A stretch of 64,000 nt of DNA from positions 62,001 through 126,000 of the forward strand of contig DJBL01000023.1 of the NCBI GenBank assembly GCA_002435595.1, read 5' to 3'. Shown one piece after another: positions 16,980 to 29,198 of this stretch; within the stretch, counting starts at the first letter, position 1, and every line of letters starts with the position of its first letter. The notes under the pieces were generated by a model that saw only the letters and a list, made by a program, of their open reading frames with translations, was not told where the DNA came from and did no database searches. The position numbers and the translations under genes are program-made. The stretch is from Stenotrophomonas maltophilia (GTDB lineage: Bacteria; Pseudomonadota; Gammaproteobacteria; Xanthomonadales; Xanthomonadaceae).

Positions 16980-19671
16980 GATCGCCCCCCACGGTGAAGC
17001 GGCCGTGCACGCGGGCATCGGCACTTGAGCCCCCTATCCGCACTTCGTACGCCCCCGGCTGCACGGCATAGGCGCCGCGCGCCTGGTCATACTCGCGCAG
17101 CGCCTGCTGCGCGTCCAGCTCGAACGCCACGGTGCGCCGCTCGCCCGGGGCCAGGTGGACGCGCTGGAAGCCGCGCAGCGCCTGCTGCGCGTCGGCCGCC
17201 CCGGCCGCCAGCCGCCGCACATACAGCTGCACCACCTCATCGCCGGCCCGCTTGCCCGTGTTGGCCACCTCCACCTGCACCTTGAGCGTGCCGTCGTCGG
17301 CAATGCGGGGCGCATCGAGGCGAAGCCTGGCGTAGTCGAACCGGGTATAGGAGAGCCCGAAGCCGAACGGATACAGCGGCGTGCCGCGGAAGTAGCGGTA
17401 GGTGCGGCCTTCCATCGTGTAATCGTCAAACGCGGGCATGGCCTGGTCCGCCGTATAGAACGTCACCGGCAGCCGGCCAGCGGGGTTGACGTCGCCGAAC
17501 AGCGCCTCGCCCACCGCGGTACCGCCGCGTTGCCCGGGGTACCAGCTCATCAGGATGGCGGACAGATTCGCCTGGGCCCACTCCACCGCCAGCGCCGAAC
17601 CGCCGGTGAGCACCATCACCACCGGCTTGCCGGTGGCGTGCAGCGCCTCCAGCAGGGCGCGCTGGGTGGCAGGCAGGCGCAGGTCGGTGCGGTCGCCGCC
17701 GGCGAAACCGGGATAGGTGACCGTCATCTCCTCGCCCTCCACGTCGCCGGTCAGGCCGCCGACGAACACCACCACATCCGCGCTGCGGGCAGCGGCGAGT
17801 GCCTCCTCGAGCGGCGGCTTGGCCCCGGGCATGCGCCAGCCCAGCCGCACGCCGGCGTCGCGCTGGGCATCGTAGTACTCCAATGTGAGCTCGTAGGCGC
17901 GGCCCGCCTGCAGGTCCAGGTCCACGCCATCGCTGCGCAGGCGATCACTGTCGACCCAATGGTCCAGCACCCGCTTGCCATCGACGTAGAGGCGGAAGCC
18001 GTCGTCGGCGGCCGCCTCGATCCGGTAGCGGCCCGATACCGGCGGCAGCAGCTGCCCCTGCCAGCGGATGCTGAAACCATCGTTGGGAATGCCCTGCCCC
18101 GGCGCCGCTTCACCACGGGCCAGCAGGTTGTCGGTCGGCGAGCCCCGGTCCCAGCGGAAGCCGATCTGGGCATCGGTGCGGACCAGTGCGGGCGTTCCTG
18201 ACAGGTCGGGCGTCCGGAAGTAGGCTCCGCGCAGGCCGCGTTCCGGAGCGTCGGCCGACGGACGCAGATACGCCGCCTCGATCAGCGGCGTTGCACTCGG
18301 GTCGTCGCGCCCTTCCACCAGGTCCACACCACGCGCATAGCGCACCTCGATACCCGTGGCCGCGTCGCGGATACCCTGCAGGATGGTGACCGGAGCAGCC
18401 GGTGTGCCGAAGTAGTTGCCGAGCAGTGCCATCGTGTCATCGGCGGTGGGGCCGACCACGGCAATGCGCTTGAGCGTGCGCGGCAGCGGCAGCACGCCAT
18501 CGTTCTTCAGCAGCACCAACGATGCCCGTGCGGCGTTCAGGGCCAGCGCATCGTGGGCCGGCGCCTGGTTCACCGAGGCCGGGATCCGCGCCCAGCGCAC
18601 GCGCTCGGGCGGGTCGAACATGCCCAGCCGCATCCGCGCGGTGAACAGGCGCGTCACTGCATCGTCGATCTCCGCTTCGCTGATCAGCCCTTGGCGCACG
18701 GCGGCCGGCAGCGTGGCGTATTCCTGTCCGCACTCCAGTTCGGTGCCGTTCTTGACCGCCAGCGCGGCGGCGGCCTCGCGGGTGGGCACGAGGGCGTGAT
18801 GCTTCCAGATATCGACGATGGCCCAGCAATCGGAGACCACGTAGCCCTTGAAACCCCAGTCGCGGCGCAGCACGTCGCGCAGCAGGAACCGGCTGGCGCT
18901 GGCGGATTCGCCGTAGACCCGGTTGTAGGCCCCCATCACCGCATCCACGCGGCCTTCCTTGACCAGCGCCTCGAACGCCGGCAGGTAGGTATCGTACAGA
19001 TCGCGCTTGCTGGGGCGCGCGTCGAAATGGTGCCGGTCGGCCTCCGGACCACTGTGCACGGCCAGATGCTTGGCGGTGGCGTCCAGCTTGCGGTACACCG
19101 GGTCGTCGCCCTGCAGTCCCTGCACGAAGGCGACCCCCATGCGCGCGGTGAGGTACGGATCCTCCCCGTAGGTTTCCTGGCCCCGCCCCCAGCGCGGGTC
19201 GCGGAAGATGTTGATGTTGGGCGACCAGTAGGTCAGCCCCTGATAGCGGCCATGCGAGCCCTCACGGATGAACTGGTGATGCTTGGCGCGTGCCTCGTCA
19301 CTGATGGTGGTGGCCACCTGCCCCATCAGCGGCACGTCGAACGTGGCGGCCAGCCCTATCGCCTGCGGGAACACCGTGGCCTGTCCTGCCCGCGCCACGC
19401 CATGCAGGCCCTCGTTCCACCAGTCGTAGGCCGGAACGCCGAGGCGCTCGATGGCCGGCGCCGCGTTCTGCATCTGGGCGACCTTTTCCTCCAGGGTCAT
19501 CTGCGCTACCAGTGCCGCGGCACGGGTCTCAAACCTGGCCGAGGTGTCCAGCCACGGGTGGGCGTCGGCCGCGTGGGCGGTGGTCGCCCATGCCATGGCG
19601 GCACACAGCGCCACGGTGCCGAGGATGGGGCCGTGACGGCCGCTGCGGAGGGAGGACGAACGCGCCATCAT
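16972..19671 (-). CDS. xyl3A: GH3 beta-xylosidase with PA14 insert, 899 aa
   Basis: An exported glycosidase with a signal peptide ending near AHAADAHPW. The GH3 N-terminal domain has the nucleophile D281 in GYVVSDCWAI. A PA14 carbohydrate-binding domain (ADDGFRLYVDGKRVLDHWV) is inserted in the C-terminal alpha/beta domain, and a fibronectin-like domain ends the protein. The opening (AYDWWNEGLHGVARAG) is typical of GH3 beta-xylosidases and alpha-L-arabinofuranosidases. GAGGAG precedes the start, which overlaps the GH43 stop (ATGATGA). It would release xylose from xylo-oligosaccharides in the periplasm. Confidence 0.9.
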   Translation of the reverse strand: MMARSSSLRSGRHGPILGTVALCAAMAWATTAHAADAHPWLDTSARFETRAAALVAQMTLEEKVAQMQNAAPAIERLGVPAYDWWNEGLHGVARAGQATVFPQAIGLAATFDVPLMGQVATTISDEARAKHHQFIREGSHGRYQGLTYWSPNINIFRDPRWGRGQETYGEDPYLTARMGVAFVQGLQGDDPVYRKLDATAKHLAVHSGPEADRHHFDARPSKRDLYDTYLPAFEALVKEGRVDAVMGAYNRVYGESASASRFLLRDVLRRDWGFKGYVVSDCWAIVDIWKHHALVPTREAAAALAVKNGTELECGQEYATLPAAVRQGLISEAEIDDAVTRLFTARMRLGMFDPPERVRWARIPASVNQAPAHDALALNAARASLVLLKNDGVLPLPRTLKRIAVVGPTADDTMALLGNYFGTPAAPVTILQGIRDAATGIEVRYARGVDLVEGRDDPSATPLIEAAYLRPSADAPERGLRGAYFRTPDLSGTPALVRTDAQIGFRWDRGSPTDNLLARGEAAPGQGIPNDGFSIRWQGQLLPPVSGRYRIEAAADDGFRLYVDGKRVLDHWVDSDRLRSDGVDLDLQAGRAYELTLEYYDAQRDAGVRLGWRMPGAKPPLEEALAAARSADVVVFVGGLTGDVEGEEMTVTYPGFAGGDRTDLRLPATQRALLEALHATGKPVVMVLTGGSALAVEWAQANLSAILMSWYPGQRGGTAVGEALFGDVNPAGRLPVTFYTADQAMPAFDDYTMEGRTYRYFRGTPLYPFGFGLSYTRFDYARLRLDAPRIADDGTLKVQVEVANTGKRAGDEVVQLYVRRLAAGAADAQQALRGFQRVHLAPGERRTVAFELDAQQALREYDQARGAYAVQPGAYEVRIGGSSADARVHGRFTVGGDRD

Positions 19672-21359
19672 TTGCTCCTCAAGGCGCGCTCATCGCGCGC
19701 GAATGGTCCCAGCAGGGCACCGACAAAACCGCCGGCGCGCTCCGTACTCAATACCGTTCCGTCCACCTCGCCGGCGAGGCTCTGCCAGCCACGGCCATCA
19801 CCGGTGTCGAACGCGAACGCATAGCGCCCCTGGTCAGCGGCGATCTTCAAGCGCAGTGACGTGGGCGCGGGCGCCTCGCGCGAGGCCAACGTGCGGGTCA
19901 CCCCGCTGCCATCGCGTCCTTCGAGGAAGATCGCCACCCGGTCCCGGCCCAGGCTGCGCACGCCAAGGAAGTACCAGTAATCCTCGTTCTGGAACGCGGC
20001 CAGGCCGGCCGCCACGCCCGCCGTTGGCGGCGTCATCCCGGTGCTGGCCTGGAACCGCAGGTGCTGCTGCCTACGCCCGAGGAATGCAGGGTTACCCAAC
20101 GTGTCCAGGTTCTCCGGCAGCGGATGCACGGCCAGCGCGCCCGGACGCAGGCTCAGGTCTGCCCAGGGCTGCTTGGGGACGCGCACCTGCAACCATCCGC
20201 TGCGCAGCGTGGGTGCGTCGAAGCTGTCGCGGTCGACGAAGTTGCCGGTCGACGGTGCCTGCGAGGCGTCGCCCTGCAACCATGACGGTGCCTTGAGCGC
20301 GTACGGTATGGCCTGCCCAGCCGGCAGGATCACCGGCCAGCCGTCCTGCCATTGCACGGGCAGCAGATACGTCTCCCGCCCGGTGTTGTAGTGGCGCTGC
20401 CGATAGTTGCGGCTGGCGAGGAATACCGCCCACCAGGATCCGTCCGGGCCTTCGACCAGATCCGCATGCCCGGCGTTGGTGATCGGCAGTGGACGGTCAT
20501 CGGGCAGGTCGCGCTGGGTGAGAATCGGATTGCCCGCATAAGGGAGGTAAGGGCCCCAGACCTCGCGGCTGCGCAGCACGACCTGGGAATGCTGTGGCCC
20601 GGTGCCACCCTCGGCGTCGGACAGGTAGTACCAGCCATCGCGCCGGTAGAGGTGTGGCCCCTCGATCCAGATCGGGTTCCTGGCCGGTTCCACCCCGCCA
20701 TCGACCAGCACCTTGCGCGGCCCGACCGGTTTGAACGCGGCCAGATCGAGCTGCTGCATCCAGATTGCGCGGTGACCCTCGTAGCGAGGCGGACCCGGTG
20801 GCGCATCGTTGTTGAGCAGGTAGACGCTGCCGTCGTCATCGAAGAACAGCGACGGGTCGATGCCGCCGACGCCGGGCAGCCAGTGCGGGTCGGACCACGG
20901 GCCGGCAGGATCGCGCGCGGTGGCGATGAAGTTGCCGCCGCTGTCGACCGCGGTGGTGACGACATAGAACACGCCCTCGTGGTGCGCGATGGCCGGGGCG
21001 AAGATGCCGCGGGACACGCTCAGGCCATCGAAGTCCAGCTGGCCTGGACGGTCGATCACATTCCCGATCTGCTTCCAGTGCACCAGATCGACGCTCTCGA
21101 ACACCGGAATGCCCGGGAAATAGGTGAAGCTGGAATTGACCAGATAGAACCGGTCATTGGCACGGACGATACTTGGATCGGCATGGAAGCCGGCCAGGAT
21201 CGGATTACGGTAGTGGCCGGCCGGCAGCGGCGCTTCAAAGGCGGCATCGTCACCGGCGTACTCGAACCAGTCGAAATACACCGGCGGCGCAGGCGTGGCG
21301 GCGAGTGAGGGCGCCGTGGACAGCAGCAGGAGCACCGTGGCGATCAGCAGACGCATCAT
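19668..21359 (-). CDS. gly43E: Secreted GH43 beta-xylosidase/arabinofuranosidase, 563 aa
   Basis: A signal peptide (LLIATVLLLLSTAPSLAA) is followed by a GH43 propeller. The acids are the Asp in GFHADPSIV, the Asp in GGIDPSLFF and the Glu in WIEGPHLYR. A C-terminal beta-sandwich (about 370-563, DSFDAPTLRSGWLQVRVP onward) is the accessory module seen in XynB-like GH43 enzymes. The start overlaps the upstream esterase stop and the stop overlaps the GH3 start, four bases each. It would trim xylo-oligosaccharides or remove arabinose side chains; which is not decided by the sequence. Confidence 0.88.
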   Translation of the reverse strand: MMRLLIATVLLLLSTAPSLAATPAPPVYFDWFEYAGDDAAFEAPLPAGHYRNPILAGFHADPSIVRANDRFYLVNSSFTYFPGIPVFESVDLVHWKQIGNVIDRPGQLDFDGLSVSRGIFAPAIAHHEGVFYVVTTAVDSGGNFIATARDPAGPWSDPHWLPGVGGIDPSLFFDDDGSVYLLNNDAPPGPPRYEGHRAIWMQQLDLAAFKPVGPRKVLVDGGVEPARNPIWIEGPHLYRRDGWYYLSDAEGGTGPQHSQVVLRSREVWGPYLPYAGNPILTQRDLPDDRPLPITNAGHADLVEGPDGSWWAVFLASRNYRQRHYNTGRETYLLPVQWQDGWPVILPAGQAIPYALKAPSWLQGDASQAPSTGNFVDRDSFDAPTLRSGWLQVRVPKQPWADLSLRPGALAVHPLPENLDTLGNPAFLGRRQQHLRFQASTGMTPPTAGVAAGLAAFQNEDYWYFLGVRSLGRDRVAIFLEGRDGSGVTRTLASREAPAPTSLRLKIAADQGRYAFAFDTGDGRGWQSLAGEVDGTVLSTERAGGFVGALLGPFARDERALRSK

Positions 21360-23338
21360 CGAACCCCTGCAGTGGTAACGGAAAGTTCGAAGGGCCCGGC
21401 CGGCGCGCCACTGCTGTCACGCAGCGTGCAGATCGGGCCATCGGCCCAGCAGTAGCGCACCCGCGCGCCCGCGCCGGCGTGGGGGCTGCGCAGCACGACC
21501 TCGCGCCCCTCCAGCACGGCGTCGGCATAACGGCAGTGCCGTGCCTGGTCATCACACAGCTCAAAGCCGATCGGGCCGTTCGCACCGGTGGTCAGCAGCG
21601 TCCCGGTGACGTCGTCGAACACGATGCGTGTTTCGCCGTTCGCGCGCGACGCGGTGCGCGCCGTCGGGCCGGACGCGGCCAGCGCCCGTTCGCCGTACAC
21701 CACATGACGGGCGAGCCGTGCCAGGCGGCGGCCCAGTTCCTGCTTGTTGGGTGGGTGGATGTCGTACGCATCGCCGATGTCGATGGCCACCGCATGCCCG
21801 CTGTGCGGGTCCTCCGCCGCCACCCGCCGCTGCGCCTCGCGCACCTGTGCCCAGCCACTGTCGCCCGGCGCGACGGGCGGCTGGCCATAGCCGGCCAGCT
21901 GTACCACCAGCCACGGCAGATCAGCGCCGAACCGCCCGCGCCAGTCGTCGCGCAGGCCGCGCAGCCGCGCGGCATAGGCGGCGCCGTCGCCGGTATTGGA
22001 TTCGCCCTGGTACCACACGGTACCGCGCAGGCCATAGGTGCCCAGCGGGGCGATCATGCCGTTGTAGAGCGTCGACAGGCCCGTGGCGGCGTGCCACGGC
22101 GCGGGCGGGGGTGTCGATGCACCGGCCGCCACCCGGTAGTGCCACGGCGCGTCGAGGACGATCCGCGTGCCGTCGTCCAGCTGGAGGGCGTTGGCATCGG
22201 CGGGCCCGGCAAGGCCGCCATCGCCGTAGGTGTCGAGCACGTTGATCACCACCGTGTTGGCGCCCGCCTTCAACACGCCGGCGGGCAGCGGATACGAGCG
22301 TGCCTCGCCTGGACCATACTGACTGCCCACGGCCACCCCGTTGACCCAGGTCATGTCCGTTTCGTCGATGGGTCCCAGTTCAAGGCGAGCGCCCTGCACC
22401 GCCTGCGCGGCGCTCAGGGTCAGCCGGGTGCGGTACCAGACCATGCCGTTGTAGCTGGACAGCGACGGCACGCCCCAGCGCTCCCAGGCGCCCAGCAGGG
22501 CGGGAGCAGCGTGCCATCCCGCGCCCGGTGCACCGGGCTGCCAGGGGGTATCCCCAGGCACGGCGCCATCGCGGGTGGTCCACCAGTGCTGCCACTGGCG
22601 GCCCCAGCGGGCGGTGGCAGCGGCCGGGTCGTGGGCACGGAGTGCAAGCACGTCGAGCGCACGCCGGGTGCCGCCCTGCGCGCGCAGGGCCGTGGCGCTG
22701 GTCCAGGCTTCGATCCGCGAACCGCCCCATGCCGATTGGATCAGTCCCAACGGTACGTTGACGGTCTTCTGCAGCTCGCGGGCGAAGTAGAAGCACGCCG
22801 CGGAAAAGTCGCGGACCGTGCCTGGCGAGGCGGGCTGCCACGAAACCGGCGCGGCGAAGGTGGACTGGGGCGTCACGGCCGCGGCCTTGGGCACGGTCAA
22901 CAGGCGGATCGTCGGCTGCGTGGCAGCGGCCAGCTCGCTGTCCGCGTCAAGCGCGCGTCGCACCGGAAGCTCCATGTTCGACTGCCCGGCGCACAGCCAG
23001 ACATCGCCCAGCAGCACGTCGCGCACGATCCGGGTGGCCTGCCCTGCGCGTACCGTCATTTCATGAGGCCCGCCGACCGCGACCGGGCTCAGCGTTGCCT
23101 GCCAGTGGCCGTCGCCATCGGCGCGTGTGCTGAGCAACTGCCCGGCGAATGTCACGGACACCGTGACACCGGGCGCTGCATTGCCCCACACCGGAATCGG
23201 CCGGTCGCGCTGCAGGACCGCGTGGTCCTGGAACAGCGGATGCAGCAGCGGCATCGTGGCTTCCTGCGCTCCTGCGCAGGCGCCCCAGCCGCCCAGGGCC
23301 AGGCTCAATACGGCGCCCAGCCACGATCCGCGGCTCAT
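21356..23338 (-). CDS. axeXA: Sialate O-acetylesterase-family acetyl esterase, 660 aa
   Basis: An SGNH-type esterase with a signal peptide (MSRGSWLGAVLSLALGGWG). The nucleophile is S120 in VWLCAGQSNMELP and the Asp-His pair is in DIHPPNKQEL. A GH2-like sugar-binding jelly roll is inserted (YNGMVWYRTRLTL to GAPTVVIN-like region), as in this family. Homologues in xylan loci remove acetyl groups from xylan, which is the expected role here rather than sialate deacetylation. ATG at 23338 forms an ATGA overlap with the alpha-glucuronidase; a longer in-frame start would lie inside that gene. Confidence 0.87.
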   Translation of the reverse strand: MSRGSWLGAVLSLALGGWGACAGAQEATMPLLHPLFQDHAVLQRDRPIPVWGNAAPGVTVSVTFAGQLLSTRADGDGHWQATLSPVAVGGPHEMTVRAGQATRIVRDVLLGDVWLCAGQSNMELPVRRALDADSELAAATQPTIRLLTVPKAAAVTPQSTFAAPVSWQPASPGTVRDFSAACFYFARELQKTVNVPLGLIQSAWGGSRIEAWTSATALRAQGGTRRALDVLALRAHDPAAATARWGRQWQHWWTTRDGAVPGDTPWQPGAPGAGWHAAPALLGAWERWGVPSLSSYNGMVWYRTRLTLSAAQAVQGARLELGPIDETDMTWVNGVAVGSQYGPGEARSYPLPAGVLKAGANTVVINVLDTYGDGGLAGPADANALQLDDGTRIVLDAPWHYRVAAGASTPPPAPWHAATGLSTLYNGMIAPLGTYGLRGTVWYQGESNTGDGAAYAARLRGLRDDWRGRFGADLPWLVVQLAGYGQPPVAPGDSGWAQVREAQRRVAAEDPHSGHAVAIDIGDAYDIHPPNKQELGRRLARLARHVVYGERALAASGPTARTASRANGETRIVFDDVTGTLLTTGANGPIGFELCDDQARHCRYADAVLEGREVVLRSPHAGAGARVRYCWADGPICTLRDSSGAPAGPFELSVTTAGVR

Positions 23339-25497
23339 CGCCCATCCCCCGGCGCAGACGGGAACTGCAGGGCCTGGTACCAGGCCAGCGGGTGCGGTGG
23401 CGCGGCTTCGCCGGCGGGCAACGGCCGGCCGCTCACCGACTGGAAGTAGGCCACGCTCGCATCGCGCCACCATTGCGCTTCGCGGCGCTGGATGGCGAGA
23501 AAGGCGGTGACCTGCGCATGCCGTTGCGCATCCACCCGGCCCTGCAGGTCGGCCCAGGTCGCCTGCATGCCCTGTACCTGGCCTACACCCTGCGTATAGC
23601 GCGCGATCAGTTCATCCCACAGCGACCGTCCCGACGCCATGCGGTGATCCCACGGCACGTGGTGGAACCACAACAGCAGCGGCTCCGGCACCCGCTTTGG
23701 ATCCGCGTACACGGCCGCCAGCCCGGGGGCGTACTGCCCCACAGCATTGCTGCCGTGCGCGGTGCGGTCAAAGCCGATGCCAGTGCGATCGGCGCGGTGG
23801 TAGTACACCGAGGTCCAGTCTGCGCGCGCACCGCCATCCACCCACGGGCCCGGCCCATAATGGTGCCCGCGTGCCATCAGGTGATGCAGGCCCAGCGGGG
23901 TCATGTAGTTCACCGCCGCCTCGCGCGAGGCCATCATCATCTCGACGACCGGTTCCACTACCCCGGGGCCCGGCCCGAACGTCATCGCCGCCCACTCCGC
24001 CGCGATCGCACGGCTGGAGTGATGCGGATTCCACGCGAGACGGCCGTAGGCGTACCAGTTGGCCTGATCGAAGTGCGAGCCGCTCCAGGTGCGGTCACTG
24101 CCGATGTTGGCCACACCGGCGATACCGGTCAGGAACCGCGCTACGGTCGCCCCCTCGCCGCGCACGCGCGTATCCGATTGCAGCACCTCCTCATACAGGG
24201 GCCCCAGGTACACCAGATGCGTGGCGAAGCCGAGGTACTCCTTGGTGATCTGGACCTCCATCATCAGCGGCGTGCGCGGCATGGCGCCGAACAGCGGATG
24301 GAACGGCTCGCGCGGCTGGAAGTCGATGGGCCCGTTCTTCACCTGCACGATCACGTTCGGGCGGAACGCGCCGTCCAGGCCGGCAAACTCGGCATACGCC
24401 TGGGTGGCGCGGTCGGCACGTACGTCGTGCGCGTAGACAAAAGCCCGCCACATCACCGCGCCACCGTGCGGTGCCAGCGCATCGGCCAGCAGGTTGGCGC
24501 CGTCCGCATGCGAACGGCCGTAGTCCTGCGGGCCGGGCTGCCCTTCCGAGTTGGCCTTCACCAGGAAGCCACCGAAATCGGGAATACGGGCGTAGATCTC
24601 CCCGGCCTTGTCGCGCCACCACCGTTGCACCTGCGGGTCGAGCGGATCGGCGGTGGTCAGCCCGCCCAGCTCGATGGGCGCGCTGAAGCGCGCGCTCAGG
24701 TACACGCGGATGCCATAGGGCCGGAAGATGTCCGCCAGCGCCGCGGCCTTGGCCAGATAGACCGGCGCCAGACTCTGCGCGTCGGCGTTCACATTGTTGA
24801 GCACGGTGCCGTTGATACCCAGCGAGGCGTTTGCCCGCGCGTAGTCCGTGTAGCGAGGATCCTTCCATTCCGGCAGGGTCTGCCAGTCCCACAGCGAGCG
24901 GCCGGCATAGCCGCGTTCCACGTGGCCGTCCAGGTTGTCCCAGTGGTTGAGCACGCGCAGCCGGAGCCGAGGCGATTGGCGCACCTCCAGCCCGTCCAGT
25001 GACGCGCCGGTCTGCAGCCGTCGCAGCAGATCAAACACGCCGTAGAGGACGCCGATATCGCGGGGTGCGGCCACCAGCAGCACCTCGCGCCCGTTGATGT
25101 GGGCACGCCGGAGCAGGTAACCCTCCTCGCCCAGCGATTCGAGCTCCGCGCCGAACGCTGCGATCAACGCCGAAGACTGCGGGGTACCCAGGACCACGGC
25201 CTGGGCCCGGACCGCTGCGGTGTGCATGCGGGGAGCGCGCCCCAGCAGTCCGCTGAGGCCACGCACGAGTTCCTCGCGTGCGGCCCGCTGGGTCGGGGTC
25301 TGGTCGGGTGCCACCACCTCGCCCAGGCGCGCGCGCACCTGGGCGGCACGCCCGGGTTCCAGCGGTGCGTAGCGCATCCAGAGGGCATAACCGTCCTCTG
25401 CACGAGCGCTGCCGGTACATGCCATCAGTGCCACCGCCGCAGCCAATATCCAGTGACACCGCTCGACATTCCAACGCGGCAGCAGCGTCGCCAGCAA
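23335..25497 (-). CDS. agu67A: GH67 alpha-glucuronidase, about 720 aa
   Basis: It removes 4-O-methyl-glucuronic acid side chains from xylo-oligosaccharides. GH67 signatures are visible: VLNHWDNLDGHVERGYAG, FGGFLVKANSEGQPGPQDYG with the probable acid, and EVQITKEYLGF. Length fits the family. The start is uncertain: TTG at 25497 (preceded by AAGG) gives a full signal peptide (HWILAAAVALMACTGSARA), while ATG at 25425 would give only a remnant. LMAC could also be a lipobox. The open frame continues to 26649 but only as antisense of the LacI gene. It is the first gene of a six-gene operon and divergent from that regulator. Confidence 0.88.
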   Translation of the reverse strand: MLATLLPRWNVERCHWILAAAVALMACTGSARAEDGYALWMRYAPLEPGRAAQVRARLGEVVAPDQTPTQRAAREELVRGLSGLLGRAPRMHTAAVRAQAVVLGTPQSSALIAAFGAELESLGEEGYLLRRAHINGREVLLVAAPRDIGVLYGVFDLLRRLQTGASLDGLEVRQSPRLRLRVLNHWDNLDGHVERGYAGRSLWDWQTLPEWKDPRYTDYARANASLGINGTVLNNVNADAQSLAPVYLAKAAALADIFRPYGIRVYLSARFSAPIELGGLTTADPLDPQVQRWWRDKAGEIYARIPDFGGFLVKANSEGQPGPQDYGRSHADGANLLADALAPHGGAVMWRAFVYAHDVRADRATQAYAEFAGLDGAFRPNVIVQVKNGPIDFQPREPFHPLFGAMPRTPLMMEVQITKEYLGFATHLVYLGPLYEEVLQSDTRVRGEGATVARFLTGIAGVANIGSDRTWSGSHFDQANWYAYGRLAWNPHHSSRAIAAEWAAMTFGPGPGVVEPVVEMMMASREAAVNYMTPLGLHHLMARGHHYGPGPWVDGGARADWTSVYYHRADRTGIGFDRTAHGSNAVGQYAPGLAAVYADPKRVPEPLLLWFHHVPWDHRMASGRSLWDELIARYTQGVGQVQGMQATWADLQGRVDAQRHAQVTAFLAIQRREAQWWRDASVAYFQSVSGRPLPAGEAAPPHPLAWYQALQFPSAPGDGR

Positions 25498-25560
25498 ACC
25501 TTGTAAGCTGGCCCTGTGCCCGCCTCGCGGCAGCGTCACAGAGAACAAAGGCAACGCGTA

Positions 25561-26616
25561 TTGGACAAGCCGAAGAAATCGGTCCGCCGCAAGACCAGTG
25601 GCGTGACGATCGACGAGGTGGCGGCGCTGGCCGGGGTGTCGCCGATGACCGTGTCGCGCGCGATCAACCAGGGCAAGGTGCGCGATGCCACGCGCGAACG
25701 GGTGATGCGCGCGGTGCGCGAACTGGGCTATACCCCCAACCTGGCTGCCAGTTCGCTGGCCGCCGCGCAGCACACGCGCATTGCGCTGATCTACACCAAT
25801 CCCAGCGGCGCCTACCTGCGGGAACTGCTGGTGGGGCTGCTGCGCGTCGCCTCCAATGCGGCCATCCAGCTGGTCATCCACTACTGGGACAACTTCGACC
25901 CTGCCGCCGAGCGCAACGCCGCGCGTGCCTTGGGCGGGCGCGTGGATGGGGTCATCCTGCCGCCGCCGCTGTGCGAGTCGCAGGCAGCGGTGACCGAACT
26001 GGTCAAGGCAGGCATCCCGGTCATCGCGATCGCATCGGGTCACCTCAGTGACGATATTTCCTGCGTCCGCATCGACGATTTCAACGCCGGCAAGCAGATG
26101 GCCGAGCACCTGATCCAGCACGGCCACACGCGGATCGGCTTCATCCGCGGCCGAAGCGACCTCAGTGCGAGTGCGCGACGCTACGATGGTTTTCTCAGCG
26201 CCCTGCATGCGGCCGGGCTGCAGGTCGACCCCGGCCTGGTCCAGCAGGGCGACTACACCTACCGCTCCGGGCTCGCTGCCACCGAGAGGCTGCTGTCCCA
26301 CCGTCGGCCGCCGACCGCGATCTTCGCCAGCAACGACGACATGGGCGCGGCCGCGATCTCCGTGGCGCACCGACGCGGCCTCGAGGTGCCCCGCGACCTG
26401 TCGGTGGTGGGCTTCGATGACACCTCGGCCGCAACGACCGTCTGGCCCGAGCTCACCACTATCCACCAACCCATCGCCTCGATGGCCGATGCCGCCATCG
26501 ATATCCTGCTGCGCACCATCCGCCACACGCGCGGCGAAGCGCGCGTGCTGACCGACCACGTCATGCCGCACCGGTTGGTGGTCCGCGACTCGGTCGCGCG
26601 TCCGCCCACGCGCTGA
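25561..26616 (+). CDS. LacI-family repressor, XylR-like paralogue, 351 aa
   Basis: The N-terminal helix-turn-helix is VTIDEVAALAGVSPMTVSRA, followed by the periplasmic-binding-like effector domain (VGFDDTSAATTVWPELTTI near the end). TTG at 25561 with AAAGG nine bases upstream is the best start and aligns with the start of the second LacI protein; an in-frame GTG lies at 25516. It is closely similar to the regulator at 40439 along its whole length. It is divergent from agu67A, with only about 63 bases between the chosen starts and no TGGTAGC palindrome in that gap. Xylose or xylo-oligosaccharide is the probable inducer. Confidence 0.87.
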   Translation: MDKPKKSVRRKTSGVTIDEVAALAGVSPMTVSRAINQGKVRDATRERVMRAVRELGYTPNLAASSLAAAQHTRIALIYTNPSGAYLRELLVGLLRVASNAAIQLVIHYWDNFDPAAERNAARALGGRVDGVILPPPLCESQAAVTELVKAGIPVIAIASGHLSDDISCVRIDDFNAGKQMAEHLIQHGHTRIGFIRGRSDLSASARRYDGFLSALHAAGLQVDPGLVQQGDYTYRSGLAATERLLSHRRPPTAIFASNDDMGAAAISVAHRRGLEVPRDLSVVGFDDTSAATTVWPELTTIHQPIASMADAAIDILLRTIRHTRGEARVLTDHVMPHRLVVRDSVARPPTR

Positions 26617-26633
26617 TGCCACGCGACGCATCG

Positions 26634-29194
<2,561 letters not shown>

Positions 29195-29198
<4 letters not shown>

